In this document: in pieces, positions 8,592 through 16,232 of the stretch
How the letters are laid out: every line of letters begins with the position of its first letter
Numbering within the stretch: the stretch's first letter is position 1
Assembly: GCF_002291145.1 (NCBI RefSeq)
Contig: NZ_NTGE01000040.1
Location: 62,001-126,000 of the forward strand
Direction of reading: 5' to 3'
Length of the DNA stretch: 64,000 nucleotides
Source: Streptomyces sp. SA15
GTDB taxonomy: Bacteria; Actinomycetota; Actinomycetes; Streptomycetales; Streptomycetaceae
Made by a program: the position numbers and the translations under genes
Notes under the pieces: generated by a model
Seen by the model: the letters and a program-made list of their open reading frames with translations, nothing else
What the model was told of the DNA's origin: nothing
The model's database searches: none

Positions 8592-10157
8592 TCAGCTCTC
8601 CTCGGCGGCGGCTTCGTGCCCCTGGTTGTCCTCGCCGCGCAGCGGAAGGTTCTTCATCGTCAGGGCGGCCAGCAGCCCCAGGACGAGGACCGGTACGGCG
8701 GTGAGGAACACGGGGGTGAGCGCGGCGGCGTACGACTGCTCCACGGCGTTGCGCACGGGCTCGGTGAGCCGGTCCAGCGTCTCGGTCGAGGACAGCGCGT
8801 CGGGGTCGATGCCGCGCAGCGCGTTCGCGGGCGTCCGGTCGGCGATCTCCTCGGTGAGCCGGTTGTAGAAGATCGAGGCGAACAGCGAGATGCCCACGGT
8901 GGTGCCGAGCTGCCGGGCGAAGGCAACGGTGGCGTGGACGGCGCCGATGTCGTCGCGGGGCGCGGTGTTCTGCGCCGCCATCGTGAGGACCTGCATGTTC
9001 AGGCCCGCCGCGATGCCGAAGACCAGCATGTAGGCGATGACCACCGCCCGGGACGTCCCGGTGTCCATGGTGGCCAGCAGCAGCGCCCCGCCGATGCCGA
9101 TGACCATGCTGAGCACGGGGTACCACTTGTAGCGGCCGGTCCGGGTGATCGCTGCGCCGCTGACGACGGAGGCGGCGACCAGTCCGAACATCATGGGCAG
9201 CAGCACCACACCGGACATGGTCGGGCTGGCGCCGGTCACCACCTGGATGTAGATCGCCAGGAAGTTGACCGAGCCGAGGAAGACGATGCCCGCCGCGATG
9301 CTCACCAGCACGCTGACGCTGAAGGTGGAGTCGCGGAAGAGGTGAAGCGGGATGACGGGTTCGGTGGTCCGGCGCTCGGCGCCGACGAACAGCACGGCGA
9401 GCAGCACCGCTCCCGCGCCGAGACCGAGGATCCGCCAGTCCAGCCAGTCGTACTTCACTCCGCCCCAGCTGGCGGCCAGGGTGAGCGCGACGATCGCGGC
9501 GCTGAGGAGGGCGAAGCCGGTGTAGTCGACGCGCGCGGGCCGGTCGGTCCGGGGCAGGTGCAGACAGGTGGAGACCAGCACCAGGATCACGACGCCCACG
9601 GGCAGGTTGATCAGGAAGACCCAGTGCCAGCTCAGCAGGTCGGTGAGCGCACCGCCGACGGCGGGACCGGAGAGCGCGGCGAGGGCGAAGACGATGCCGA
9701 AGAGGTTGAAGTACTTGGCGGCTTCGCGCGGGTTGAACAGCTCCCCGATGATGGCGAGTACGGAGACGAAGAGGCCGCCGGCGCCGATGCCCTGCAGGGT
9801 GCGGAACAGGATGAGCTGTTCCATGGACTGGGCCGCGCCGCTCAGCGCGGAGCCGACGAGGAACACCGCGACGGCGATCAGGAAGATCTTCTTCCGGCCG
9901 AACAGGTCGCCGAGTTTGCCGTAGACGGGCGTGGTGACGCTGGCGGCGATGATGTACGAGGTCGTCACCCAGGCGAACACGTCGAGACCGCCGAGGTCCC
10001 CGACGATGCGGGGCAGTGCGGTGGCCACGACCTGCGAGTCCAGCATGGCCAGGAAGACGGCCAGCAGGCAGGCGGTGATGACGGGTCGGATCCGGGTCTG
10101 GGCTGCGGGAGCGGCGGCGGTGAGCGGGCCGCCTGCCCCCGTGGTCCGGGAGGGCAC
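8592..10157 (-). CDS. DHA2-family MFS drug exporter (14 TM)
   Basis: 521 residues from GTG at 10157, chosen because AAAGG lies upstream; an in-frame ATG at 10277 would add an implausible polar 40-residue tail. About 14 hydrophobic helices. MFS motif A appears as GKLGDLFGRKK (loop 2-3), motif C as LSGPAVGGAL (helix 5), and helix 1 has the family LAMLDSQVVATALP. This is the EmrB/QacA proton-drug antiporter type, very likely exporting the cluster product and giving self-resistance. It lies in the minus-strand group that starts beside the MarR gene but is bounded by hairpins on both sides, so it may be transcribed separately. Confidence 0.9.
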   Translation of the reverse strand: MPSRTTGAGGPLTAAAPAAQTRIRPVITACLLAVFLAMLDSQVVATALPRIVGDLGGLDVFAWVTTSYIIAASVTTPVYGKLGDLFGRKKIFLIAVAVFLVGSALSGAAQSMEQLILFRTLQGIGAGGLFVSVLAIIGELFNPREAAKYFNLFGIVFALAALSGPAVGGALTDLLSWHWVFLINLPVGVVILVLVSTCLHLPRTDRPARVDYTGFALLSAAIVALTLAASWGGVKYDWLDWRILGLGAGAVLLAVLFVGAERRTTEPVIPLHLFRDSTFSVSVLVSIAAGIVFLGSVNFLAIYIQVVTGASPTMSGVVLLPMMFGLVAASVVSGAAITRTGRYKWYPVLSMVIGIGGALLLATMDTGTSRAVVIAYMLVFGIAAGLNMQVLTMAAQNTAPRDDIGAVHATVAFARQLGTTVGISLFASIFYNRLTEEIADRTPANALRGIDPDALSSTETLDRLTEPVRNAVEQSYAAALTPVFLTAVPVLVLGLLAALTMKNLPLRGEDNQGHEAAAEES

Positions 10158-10264
10158 GGGAATTCGCCTTTCGGGCTGGAGTGGGTGCCATCCCCGTCCC
10201 GCCGGCCACGGTGCGGCCGGCGTCGTCTGCGGTGTGGGGTCCGTCAGGGGATTGCTGTGGAGTA

Positions 10265-10301
10265 CGCCGTACGGCACGAGTGCCTCTCGTGCCGTACGGC
10301 G
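10265..10301 (-). terminator. Hairpin terminator after quinone oxidoreductase 1
   Basis: A perfect stem of 16 base pairs (10265-10280 with 10286-10301, GCCGTACGGCACGAG and its complement) closes the 5-base loop TGCCT, 83 bases past the oxidoreductase stop and before the exporter leader. Confidence 0.75.
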
Positions 10302-10383
10302 GGTGGCCGGTCACGAGCGGGGGATGATCGTGACCGCCCACGTCGGTCAGGCTCTCAGGAGGCGGCCGGTCGCGGGTCCCGTG

Positions 10384-11361
10384 TCAGGGGACGAGCACGA
10401 CCTTGCCGAGCTGGGCTCGTGCCTCCATCAGTTCGTGCGCCTTGACGGCGTCCTCGAGCCGGAGCCGCTCGTGCACGATCGGGCGCACCTTGCCGGCGGC
10501 GATCATGTCGAGCAGGTCGCGCTGACCGGCCGCGATGGCCTCGGGCCGGTTGTAGAGCATGGCGTACAGGGCGAATCCGGCCACCGTCTTCATCCGGCTG
10601 AGCATCAGCGGGTGGATGGGCTGGATGTCGCCGCTGGCCGAGCCGTAGAAGACCAGGCGGCCGAACTGGGCGGTGAGGGCGACGCTCTTGGTGAGGATGT
10701 CCCCGCCGACGGTCTCCAGGACGACGTCGACGCCGCGGCCGTCGGTCGCGGCCTTGACCTGCTCGTCCCAGTCGTCGTCGGTGTAGTTGACGGTGACGTC
10801 CGCACCGAGCTCGCGGACGAAGTCCAGCTTGGCCTGCGTGCTGGCGGTGGCGATCACCTTGCCGGCGCCCATCGCCTTGGCGATCTGCACGGCGAGGTGG
10901 CCGACTCCTCCGGAGGCGGCGTCGATCAGGATCGACTCGCCGGGCCGGAGCTGGCCGGACTCCTTGATGGCGTGGTACGCGGTCTGGGCCGGGCTGGGCA
11001 GCAGGGTCGCCTCGGCGGCGTCCATGGTGTCCGGGATGGCGATGGCCCAGGCGGCGTCGGCGGTCACGTAGTCGGCGTAGGCACTGTGGTCGACGTCGAC
11101 GACGACGCGGTCGCCGACGCGGAGGTTGGTGACGCCCTCGCCGAGTTCCTCGACGATGCCGGCGACGTCGCCGCCGGGGGCGCCGGGCAGATGGGCGTGG
11201 CCGCCGATCGGGATGCCCTGGCGGCGCTGGACCTCGGCGAACGTGACGCCGACGGCCTCGGAGCGGATCAGCACTTCGCCCGGTCCGGGCTGCGGCTTCT
11301 CCGCCTCTTCGACACGCAGCACCGAGGGGGCCCCGTGCTCGTAGTGGCGGACGATTCGCAT
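10384..11361 (-). CDS. MDR-family NADPH:quinone oxidoreductase (1)
   Basis: 325 residues from ATG at 11361 (GGGAG upstream). Medium-chain dehydrogenase of the zinc-free QOR type: catalytic domain with FAEVQRRQGIP and PGGDVAGIVEELGEGV, Rossmann core with AASGGVGHLAVQIAKAMGA (about 150) and no catalytic-zinc cysteines. It would use NADPH to reduce quinones or enones, either as tailoring or protection. It is the tandem paralogue of the next gene upstream (same length, MRIVRHYEHGAPSVL versus MRIVRHHEFGAPSVL). A palindromic operator-like site lies about 100 bases upstream. Confidence 0.85.
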   Translation of the reverse strand: MRIVRHYEHGAPSVLRVEEAEKPQPGPGEVLIRSEAVGVTFAEVQRRQGIPIGGHAHLPGAPGGDVAGIVEELGEGVTNLRVGDRVVVDVDHSAYADYVTADAAWAIAIPDTMDAAEATLLPSPAQTAYHAIKESGQLRPGESILIDAASGGVGHLAVQIAKAMGAGKVIATASTQAKLDFVRELGADVTVNYTDDDWDEQVKAATDGRGVDVVLETVGGDILTKSVALTAQFGRLVFYGSASGDIQPIHPLMLSRMKTVAGFALYAMLYNRPEAIAAGQRDLLDMIAAGKVRPIVHERLRLEDAVKAHELMEARAQLGKVVLVP

Positions 11362-11458
11362 GGTGTTCTCCCAACTAGGAGGTGTGTTCGAGCCGCGGTG
11401 ATCGATGCGGCTCCGCCCAGGGATCCGGGTTACGGGTTGCGCAGGACATGCTGTCGAC

Positions 11459-11490
11459 GACAATTACATGCTCTAATGCATGTGTTTGTC
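11459..11490. promoter_or_regulatory. Palindromic operator candidate upstream of quinone oxidoreductase 1
   Basis: GACAA (11459) and TTGTC (ending 11490) flank an inner ACATGC-TCTAAT-GCATGT palindrome. The surroundings are AT-rich. The ATGCTCT half resembles AGAGCAT in the promoter of the MarR gene (15286-15292), so the MarR protein at 15336 is the natural candidate to bind here. Function is inferred from symmetry and position only. Confidence 0.5.
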
Positions 11491-11526
11491 AACCTGCATA
11501 TCGATGAAGTGGTGCAGGTTGCCAGA

Positions 11527-12504
11527 TCAGGGCACGAGCACCACGCGGCCGAGCTGGGAGCGGGACTCCATCAGCTCGTGCGCGGCGGCGGCGTCCTTCA
11601 GCGGCACCTCGGCGTGCACGACGGGACGGACCTTGCCGGAGGTCACCATGTCCAGCAGCTCCCGCACGCCCCGCGCCATGGCGTCCGGCCGGTTGCCCAT
11701 CACGCCCCACATGCTGAAGCCCATGACGATGCGGTTGTCGAAGATGTCCGCGACCTCGATGGCCGGCAGCTCGCCGCCCGCCGCGCCGTACACCACCGTC
11801 CGCCCGAACTGGGCGGTGAGGTTCACGGACTTGGTGAGGACGTCTCCGCCCACGGTCTCGAGAGCCACGTCCACGCCCCGGCCGTCGGTCGCGGCCCGGA
11901 CCTTCTCCTCCCAGCCGTCCACGCCGTAGTCGACGGTGACGTCCGCGCCGAGCGAGGCGGCGAAGGCCAGCTTCGCCTCGCCGCGGGCCGCCGCGATGAT
12001 CTGGCCGGCGCCGAGCGCCTTGGCCATCTGGACCAGCAGATGGCCGATGCCGCCCGCCGCGGCGGTGATCAGCACGGACTCGCCGGGCTGGAGCTTCGCC
12101 GCCGTGGCGATCACGTGGTAGGCGGTCTGGCCGGGGATGGGCAGCGAGGTGGCCTGACCGGCGTCGATGCCCTCGGGGACGGCGAACAGCCAGCCGGCGT
12201 TCGTGACGACGTACTCGGCGTACCCGTCGGCGGCGACACCGGTGACCACCCGGTCACCGACGCTCACCTGGTCGACGCCTTCGCCGACCTGCTCCACGGT
12301 GCCCGCGACGTCGCCGCCGGGCGAGCCGGGGAGGGTGACGGGGCCGGCGACCGGGATGCCCTGCCGGCGCTGGCACTCGGCGAAGTTGACGCCGACGGCC
12401 TCGGTGCGGATCAGCACCTCGCCGGGACCGGGGACCGGCTTCTCCGTCTCTTCTACCTGCAGCACCGAAGGGGCGCCGAACTCGTGGTGACGGACGATAC
12501 GCAT
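11527..12504 (-). CDS. MDR-family NADPH:quinone oxidoreductase (2)
   Basis: 325 residues from ATG at 12504, preceded by GAGGAG at good spacing; an in-frame TTG 15 bases upstream is part of the ribosome site. Zinc-free QOR with PGGDVAGTVEQVGEGV and the Rossmann core TAAAGGIGHLLVQMAKALGA. It is clearly a tandem duplicate of the downstream gene, with identical length and long collinear blocks. Its upstream gap repeats 12 bases (ATGAAGTGGTGC at 12530) also found at 11504 near the paralogue. Probably co-transcribed with the methyltransferase upstream (64-base gap). Confidence 0.85.
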   Translation of the reverse strand: MRIVRHHEFGAPSVLQVEETEKPVPGPGEVLIRTEAVGVNFAECQRRQGIPVAGPVTLPGSPGGDVAGTVEQVGEGVDQVSVGDRVVTGVAADGYAEYVVTNAGWLFAVPEGIDAGQATSLPIPGQTAYHVIATAAKLQPGESVLITAAAGGIGHLLVQMAKALGAGQIIAAARGEAKLAFAASLGADVTVDYGVDGWEEKVRAATDGRGVDVALETVGGDVLTKSVNLTAQFGRTVVYGAAGGELPAIEVADIFDNRIVMGFSMWGVMGNRPDAMARGVRELLDMVTSGKVRPVVHAEVPLKDAAAAHELMESRSQLGRVVLVP

Positions 12505-12568
12505 GGTTGTGCTCCTCAATGTGTCACTTATGAAGTGGTGCGTGTGCGGTGAGTACGGCGACTCGCGG

Positions 12569-13570
12569 TCAGGCCGTTTCGAACTCGGCGAGCGAGCGCA
12601 CCGGGCCGAGGGCGACCACCCGGCGCAGCGAGAGACTGGCGTTGGCCGCCAGCTCGCGCAGCTGCTCGGTGGTGCGCATCCGCCCGCCCAGATAGACGAG
12701 CATCCGCAGGTCCAGATCGGTCTGGTCGGTCTGCAGGTCGAGCAGGCCTTCGAGGACCATGACCCGGCCGCCCGGGGAGACGGCCTCGGCGCAGCGCCGC
12801 AGGATGTCCTCCGCCCGCTCGTCGGGCCAGTTCAGCAGGACGTTGGCCAGCAGGTAGACATCGCCGCCGGCGGGCAGCGGATCGAAGAAGCTGCCGACGA
12901 CGGCGCGGCAGCGCTCCTGGAGTCCGGCGGCCGCGAAGTCCCGCTCGGCGGCCGCCGCGGGCGCTTCCAGGTCGAGGAGCGTCCCCGTCGCCCCCGGGAT
13001 GTGGCCGACCACGGCCGAGAGCAGGTCGCCGCTGCCGCCGCCCACGTCGACCACATGCCGTACGGACTGCCAGTCGCCCTGCGCCAGCAGCTCGGGGACG
13101 ACCCACCGCATGCTCGCCGCCATCCGCCGGGCGAACGCCTGGGCGAGCGCGCCGTCCGACTCGACGTCCTCCCAGAACTCCTTGCCGTACAGCCCGGAGT
13201 AGACGGGAGTGCCGGAGCGCACCGCGTCGAGCAGACGGAACACGGCGACCTCGCCCCGGCCGGTCGGACCATCCAGCCGGAGCCAGTCACGGCCCGAGCC
13301 GGGGACGTCGTCGCGCAGCAGGGCACCGAGCTCCGTCGGTTCGTAACCGCCCTCGGGGAGCGGGCGGTAGATCCCGGCGTTCACCAGGTGGCCGAGGAGA
13401 CGGTCCAGCGCGACGGGGTCCACGTCCGCCTCATGGGCCAATGTGTCGATGGTGGCCGCTCCGGCCGCCATGTGGTCCGAGAGTCCGAGCGTGGCGGCCA
13501 CTCTGATCGCCATCGGGGTGATCAGATCGCTCTTCTTCAGTAATTCCTGTGACCAGGGGGGACTGCTCAC
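12569..13570 (-). CDS. SAM-dependent O-methyltransferase (2)
   Basis: 333 residues from GTG at 13570 with GAGAGGA upstream. Two-domain O-methyltransferase: helical N-terminus (LITPMAIRVAATLGLSDH, ALDRLLGHLVNAG) and Rossmann domain with SAM-binding VVDVGGGSGDLLSAVV (about 175) and SPGGRVMVLEGLL. This is the DmpM/TcmN type acting on polyketide phenols. It lies 94 bases after FAD monooxygenase 3 and 64 bases before quinone oxidoreductase 2, consistent with one operon from the MarR-facing promoter. Confidence 0.85.
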   Translation of the reverse strand: MSSPPWSQELLKKSDLITPMAIRVAATLGLSDHMAAGAATIDTLAHEADVDPVALDRLLGHLVNAGIYRPLPEGGYEPTELGALLRDDVPGSGRDWLRLDGPTGRGEVAVFRLLDAVRSGTPVYSGLYGKEFWEDVESDGALAQAFARRMAASMRWVVPELLAQGDWQSVRHVVDVGGGSGDLLSAVVGHIPGATGTLLDLEAPAAAAERDFAAAGLQERCRAVVGSFFDPLPAGGDVYLLANVLLNWPDERAEDILRRCAEAVSPGGRVMVLEGLLDLQTDQTDLDLRMLVYLGGRMRTTEQLRELAANASLSLRRVVALGPVRSLAEFETA

Positions 13571-13664
13571 TTCGTCCTCTCACTGCGGTAGATGGGGCTG
13601 TGGGGGATACGCAGGGGCGAGCGGACGCGTACGGGGCGGGCGCGTACGCGGCACGCGGCCGTCG

Positions 13665-15209
13665 TCAGACGGTGCCGAACCAGGTGGTGACGGCGGTGTC
13701 CAGCGACTTCCGCAGGTCCGCTTCCGGCATGTCCCGGTCCGCCGCCCAGGCGACGTAGCCGTCCGGGCGGACCAGCAGGCCGGCCAGCTCCGGTTCCTGG
13801 GCGCACTCCGCCCGGACGTGCTGGAGCCGTCCGGCCCAGGAGACGCCCGCGGCCCACTTCTCGTACACCTGGCCGATCTGCCGGCCGTCGGTCAGGTCGA
13901 GCAGCAGACCGGTGCCGCGCTTCAGGTACTTGGGGAGGGGCTTCGTGCCCTCCTCGGTGTTCAGTTCCAGGTCGCGGGCGAAGTCGCCGAGCAGCCGGTG
14001 CTCGGGGCCGTCGATCGCGTAGCGGACGGTGACGCCGCTGAGCATCTCGGCGAGGTACCGGTTCACCTGCTCCTTGCGCATGAGGTCGGTGAAGAGCTCG
14101 CGCAGCGGGGTGACGTACGGGTCCGGGTTCATCAGCGCGATCTGCGCACGGGTGTTGGCCAGCACCTTGCGGGCCGGTGCCTGGCGCTCGCGGTCGTAGC
14201 TGTCGAGCAGGCCCTCGGGAGCCCAGCCGTGCACGCTCGCGGCGAGCTTCCAGCCGAGGTTGAAGGCGTCCTGAAGGCCGAGGTTGACGCCCTGGCCACC
14301 GACGGGGAAGTGGGTGTGGGCGGCGTCGCCCGCGATCAGCAGCCTGCCCTCGCGGTAGCGGTCGGCCTGGCAGGCGGAGTCGGTGAAGACGGAGAGCCAG
14401 CGAGGCGAGTGCGCGCCGAGGTCGCTGCCCCAGATCTCGCGCAGGCTCGCGGTCAGTTCGTCCAGGGTGAGTTCCGCGCCCGGTTCCCGCTCGGCCTGGA
14501 AGTCGAACGTGGACACCCGGTGGTAGGTGTCGTCCAGCGGCACGCAGAACAGCAGGCCGCGTTCGGTGCGCTCCATGCCCATGGGGGCGTTCTCCCGGTC
14601 GGCGAGTATCACGTCGCCGAGGCGGGCGGTGACCCGGCCGCCGGTGCCGGGGAAGTCGATGCCGGCCTCCCCGCGGACCAGGCTGCGCCCGCCGTCGCAG
14701 CCGACGGCGTACCGGGCGCGCAGGGTGTAGGCGCCCTCGGGGCCGGTCACCTCGGCCTCGACGCCGTCGGCGTCCTGGCGTACGGCGGTGACCTCGTGCC
14801 CCCGTCGGATCTCGGTGCCGAACTCGGCGGCGCGCTCTTCCAGCAGCCGCTCGGTCCTGGTCTGCTCGCAGAGCAGGGCGTAGCCGTGCGCGCTGTCGAG
14901 GGTGGAGAAGTCGACCCACTCGTCGAGTCCGGCGAAGTGGCCGTTGTTCCAGGACCGGGCGCCCTCGCGGAACCGTTTGAGCAGGCCGCGCCGGTCGAGC
15001 GACTCGAGGGAGCGGGCGTGCAGGCCGAAGGCCTTGGAGTGCGGGGTGCGCTCGGGCAGCCGCTCGAGCACCACGGCCCGGACGCGGGAGATACGCAGTT
15101 CCGCGGCGAGCAGCATGCCGACGGGGCCGCCGCCGACGATGAGCACATCGAAGTCGAAGTCGAGGTCGTAGTCGATCTCGAAGTCGCGATCGGACGTCTC
15201 GGTGGACAT
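13665..15209 (-). CDS. Class A FAD monooxygenase (3), PgaE/RdmE/Rox-like branch
   Basis: 514 residues from ATG at 15209 after AAAGGGGA; a longer in-frame reading starts at 15317 but lacks a ribosome site and would cover the regulatory region. FAD-binding VLIVGGGPVGMLLAAEL, DG motif GCDGGRSLVR (about 165), GD motif IAGDAAHTHFPVGGQGVN (about 285). GGQGVNLGLQDAFNLGWKL is typical of polyketide or rifampicin hydroxylases and differs from the other three monooxygenases here. The N-terminus has an unusual acidic run (DFEIDYDLDFDFDVL). Divergence from a MarR gene suggests product- or stress-induced expression, so besides tailoring it could be an inactivating self-resistance enzyme. Confidence 0.88.
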   Translation of the reverse strand: MSTETSDRDFEIDYDLDFDFDVLIVGGGPVGMLLAAELRISRVRAVVLERLPERTPHSKAFGLHARSLESLDRRGLLKRFREGARSWNNGHFAGLDEWVDFSTLDSAHGYALLCEQTRTERLLEERAAEFGTEIRRGHEVTAVRQDADGVEAEVTGPEGAYTLRARYAVGCDGGRSLVRGEAGIDFPGTGGRVTARLGDVILADRENAPMGMERTERGLLFCVPLDDTYHRVSTFDFQAEREPGAELTLDELTASLREIWGSDLGAHSPRWLSVFTDSACQADRYREGRLLIAGDAAHTHFPVGGQGVNLGLQDAFNLGWKLAASVHGWAPEGLLDSYDRERQAPARKVLANTRAQIALMNPDPYVTPLRELFTDLMRKEQVNRYLAEMLSGVTVRYAIDGPEHRLLGDFARDLELNTEEGTKPLPKYLKRGTGLLLDLTDGRQIGQVYEKWAAGVSWAGRLQHVRAECAQEPELAGLLVRPDGYVAWAADRDMPEADLRKSLDTAVTTWFGTV

Positions 15210-15248
15210 GAGGAGTCCCCTTTCTCTTTTCTCGGGATCTATATGTTC

Positions 15249-15335
15249 GTCAACAGGTATATGCTTTAAGTCATGCAGTCGATTGAGAGCATACAGATGC
15301 TCGTCTGCCGTAATCAACTCGCTTAGAATGCGGAC
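15249..15335. promoter_or_regulatory. MarR/monooxygenase divergent promoter and operator candidate
   Basis: This is an AT-rich spacer between divergent genes. GAGCAT-ACAG-ATGCTC (15287-15302) is a perfect palindrome. GTCAACAGGTATATGC (from 15249) resembles GTCAACCTGCATATCG at 11488. TAGAAT at 15324-15329 sits 6 bases before the MarR ATG, where a -10 box of a leaderless transcript would be. The palindrome would then overlap the -35 region, a normal place for autorepression. Confidence 0.5.
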
Positions 15336-15824
15336 ATGGAGACTTCGACTCAGCCCCCGCCGCGGGCAGCGGATCTGCTCGACGCCGTCGGCCCCGCCTT
15401 CTCGCGACTGCGGCGCGCTCAGGCGCTGAACGTCGAGAAGCAGGTGTCCCGCAAGGACATCACCAGAACCCTGGTCCTCAACATCGTCCAGGACGGCCCC
15501 GACGAGGAGGGCCAGGAGATCACCGTCGGCGTGGTGGGCGAACGCCTGGCCGTCGACCCCTCCGTGGCCAGCCGGATGGTCTCCGACTGCATCTCCGCCG
15601 GTTATCTGATCCGCGCGGCTTCACAGCGCGACGGCCGCCGTACGATCCTCCAGCTCACCCCGGAGGGCCACGAGACCCTCGCCCGCTTCCGCAGCCACCA
15701 GCGGGCGGCGTTCGAGCGCATCACCCAGGACTGGCCGGAGGAGGAGCGGCTGGAGTTCGCCCGACTGCTCATCAAGTACGTGGACTCGGTGGGCGAACTG
15801 CAACAGGACCCGGACTCGGCCTGA
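15336..15824 (+). CDS. MarR-family transcriptional regulator
   Basis: 162 residues with the MarR winged helix in the middle: helix-turn-helix VGVVGERLAVDPSVASRMVSD (first 20 residues, about 65-85), recognition helix, then the wing ASQRDGRRTILQLTPEG. Terminal helices for dimerisation flank it. There is no ribosome site before ATG; the -10-like TAGAAT six bases upstream points to leaderless translation. It diverges from FAD monooxygenase 3, and the exporter, quinone oxidoreductases and a methyltransferase follow on the other strand. It is therefore probably a ligand-responsive repressor of the export and tailoring set. Confidence 0.88.
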   Translation: METSTQPPPRAADLLDAVGPAFSRLRRAQALNVEKQVSRKDITRTLVLNIVQDGPDEEGQEITVGVVGERLAVDPSVASRMVSDCISAGYLIRAASQRDGRRTILQLTPEGHETLARFRSHQRAAFERITQDWPEEERLEFARLLIKYVDSVGELQQDPDSA

Positions 15825-16232
15825 CGGTGGGCTGTTTCCGCGGGAACAGGGCCCGCCCGACGGGCCGGCGGTTCCCGCAGCACCGGCCCGGAACCACCTG
15901 CCGCACGTCGCCCCCACGGAACAGCCCAGTGGCGGCCTGCCCCCACGGCATCCCGCGCGGGAACAGACCCGCTGACCGGCCGACACCCCGCGGGAACAGA
16001 CCTGCCCGACCGACCGCCACCCCACGGAACAGCCCACGAACCCCCCGCGCTCCCCACCCGGATCCAGGGACAACGCCCCTGGCGGGGTCGAAGGGGCAGA
16101 GCCCCTGGGGATGGGACGGGTAGGGGCGGCGGGGGCGCAAACCACCCGCCCGGCCGACATCCCCGCACCCGCAGGCCCCCCGCCGCCCAGTCCCGCGGCG
16201 CATGCCGCCACGGGACCGGCCCACCCGCCTTC
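15825..16232. repeat. Gene-free spacer with five imperfect CGGGAACAG repeats and a G-rich hairpin
   Basis: This 408-base gap lies between two convergent genes; its open frames show no family resemblance. It holds repeated units of the form CGCGGGAACAG or CACGGAACAG near 15840, 15919, 15961, 15991 and 16025. The first is part of the near-palindrome CTGTTTCCGCGGGAACAG (15832-15849). Near 16074-16135 it contains the stem AGGGGC-AGA-GCCCCT followed by a run of GGGGC/GGCGG, a type of sequence commonly seen between Streptomyces genes. It may terminate the MarR transcript. Confidence 0.45.
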
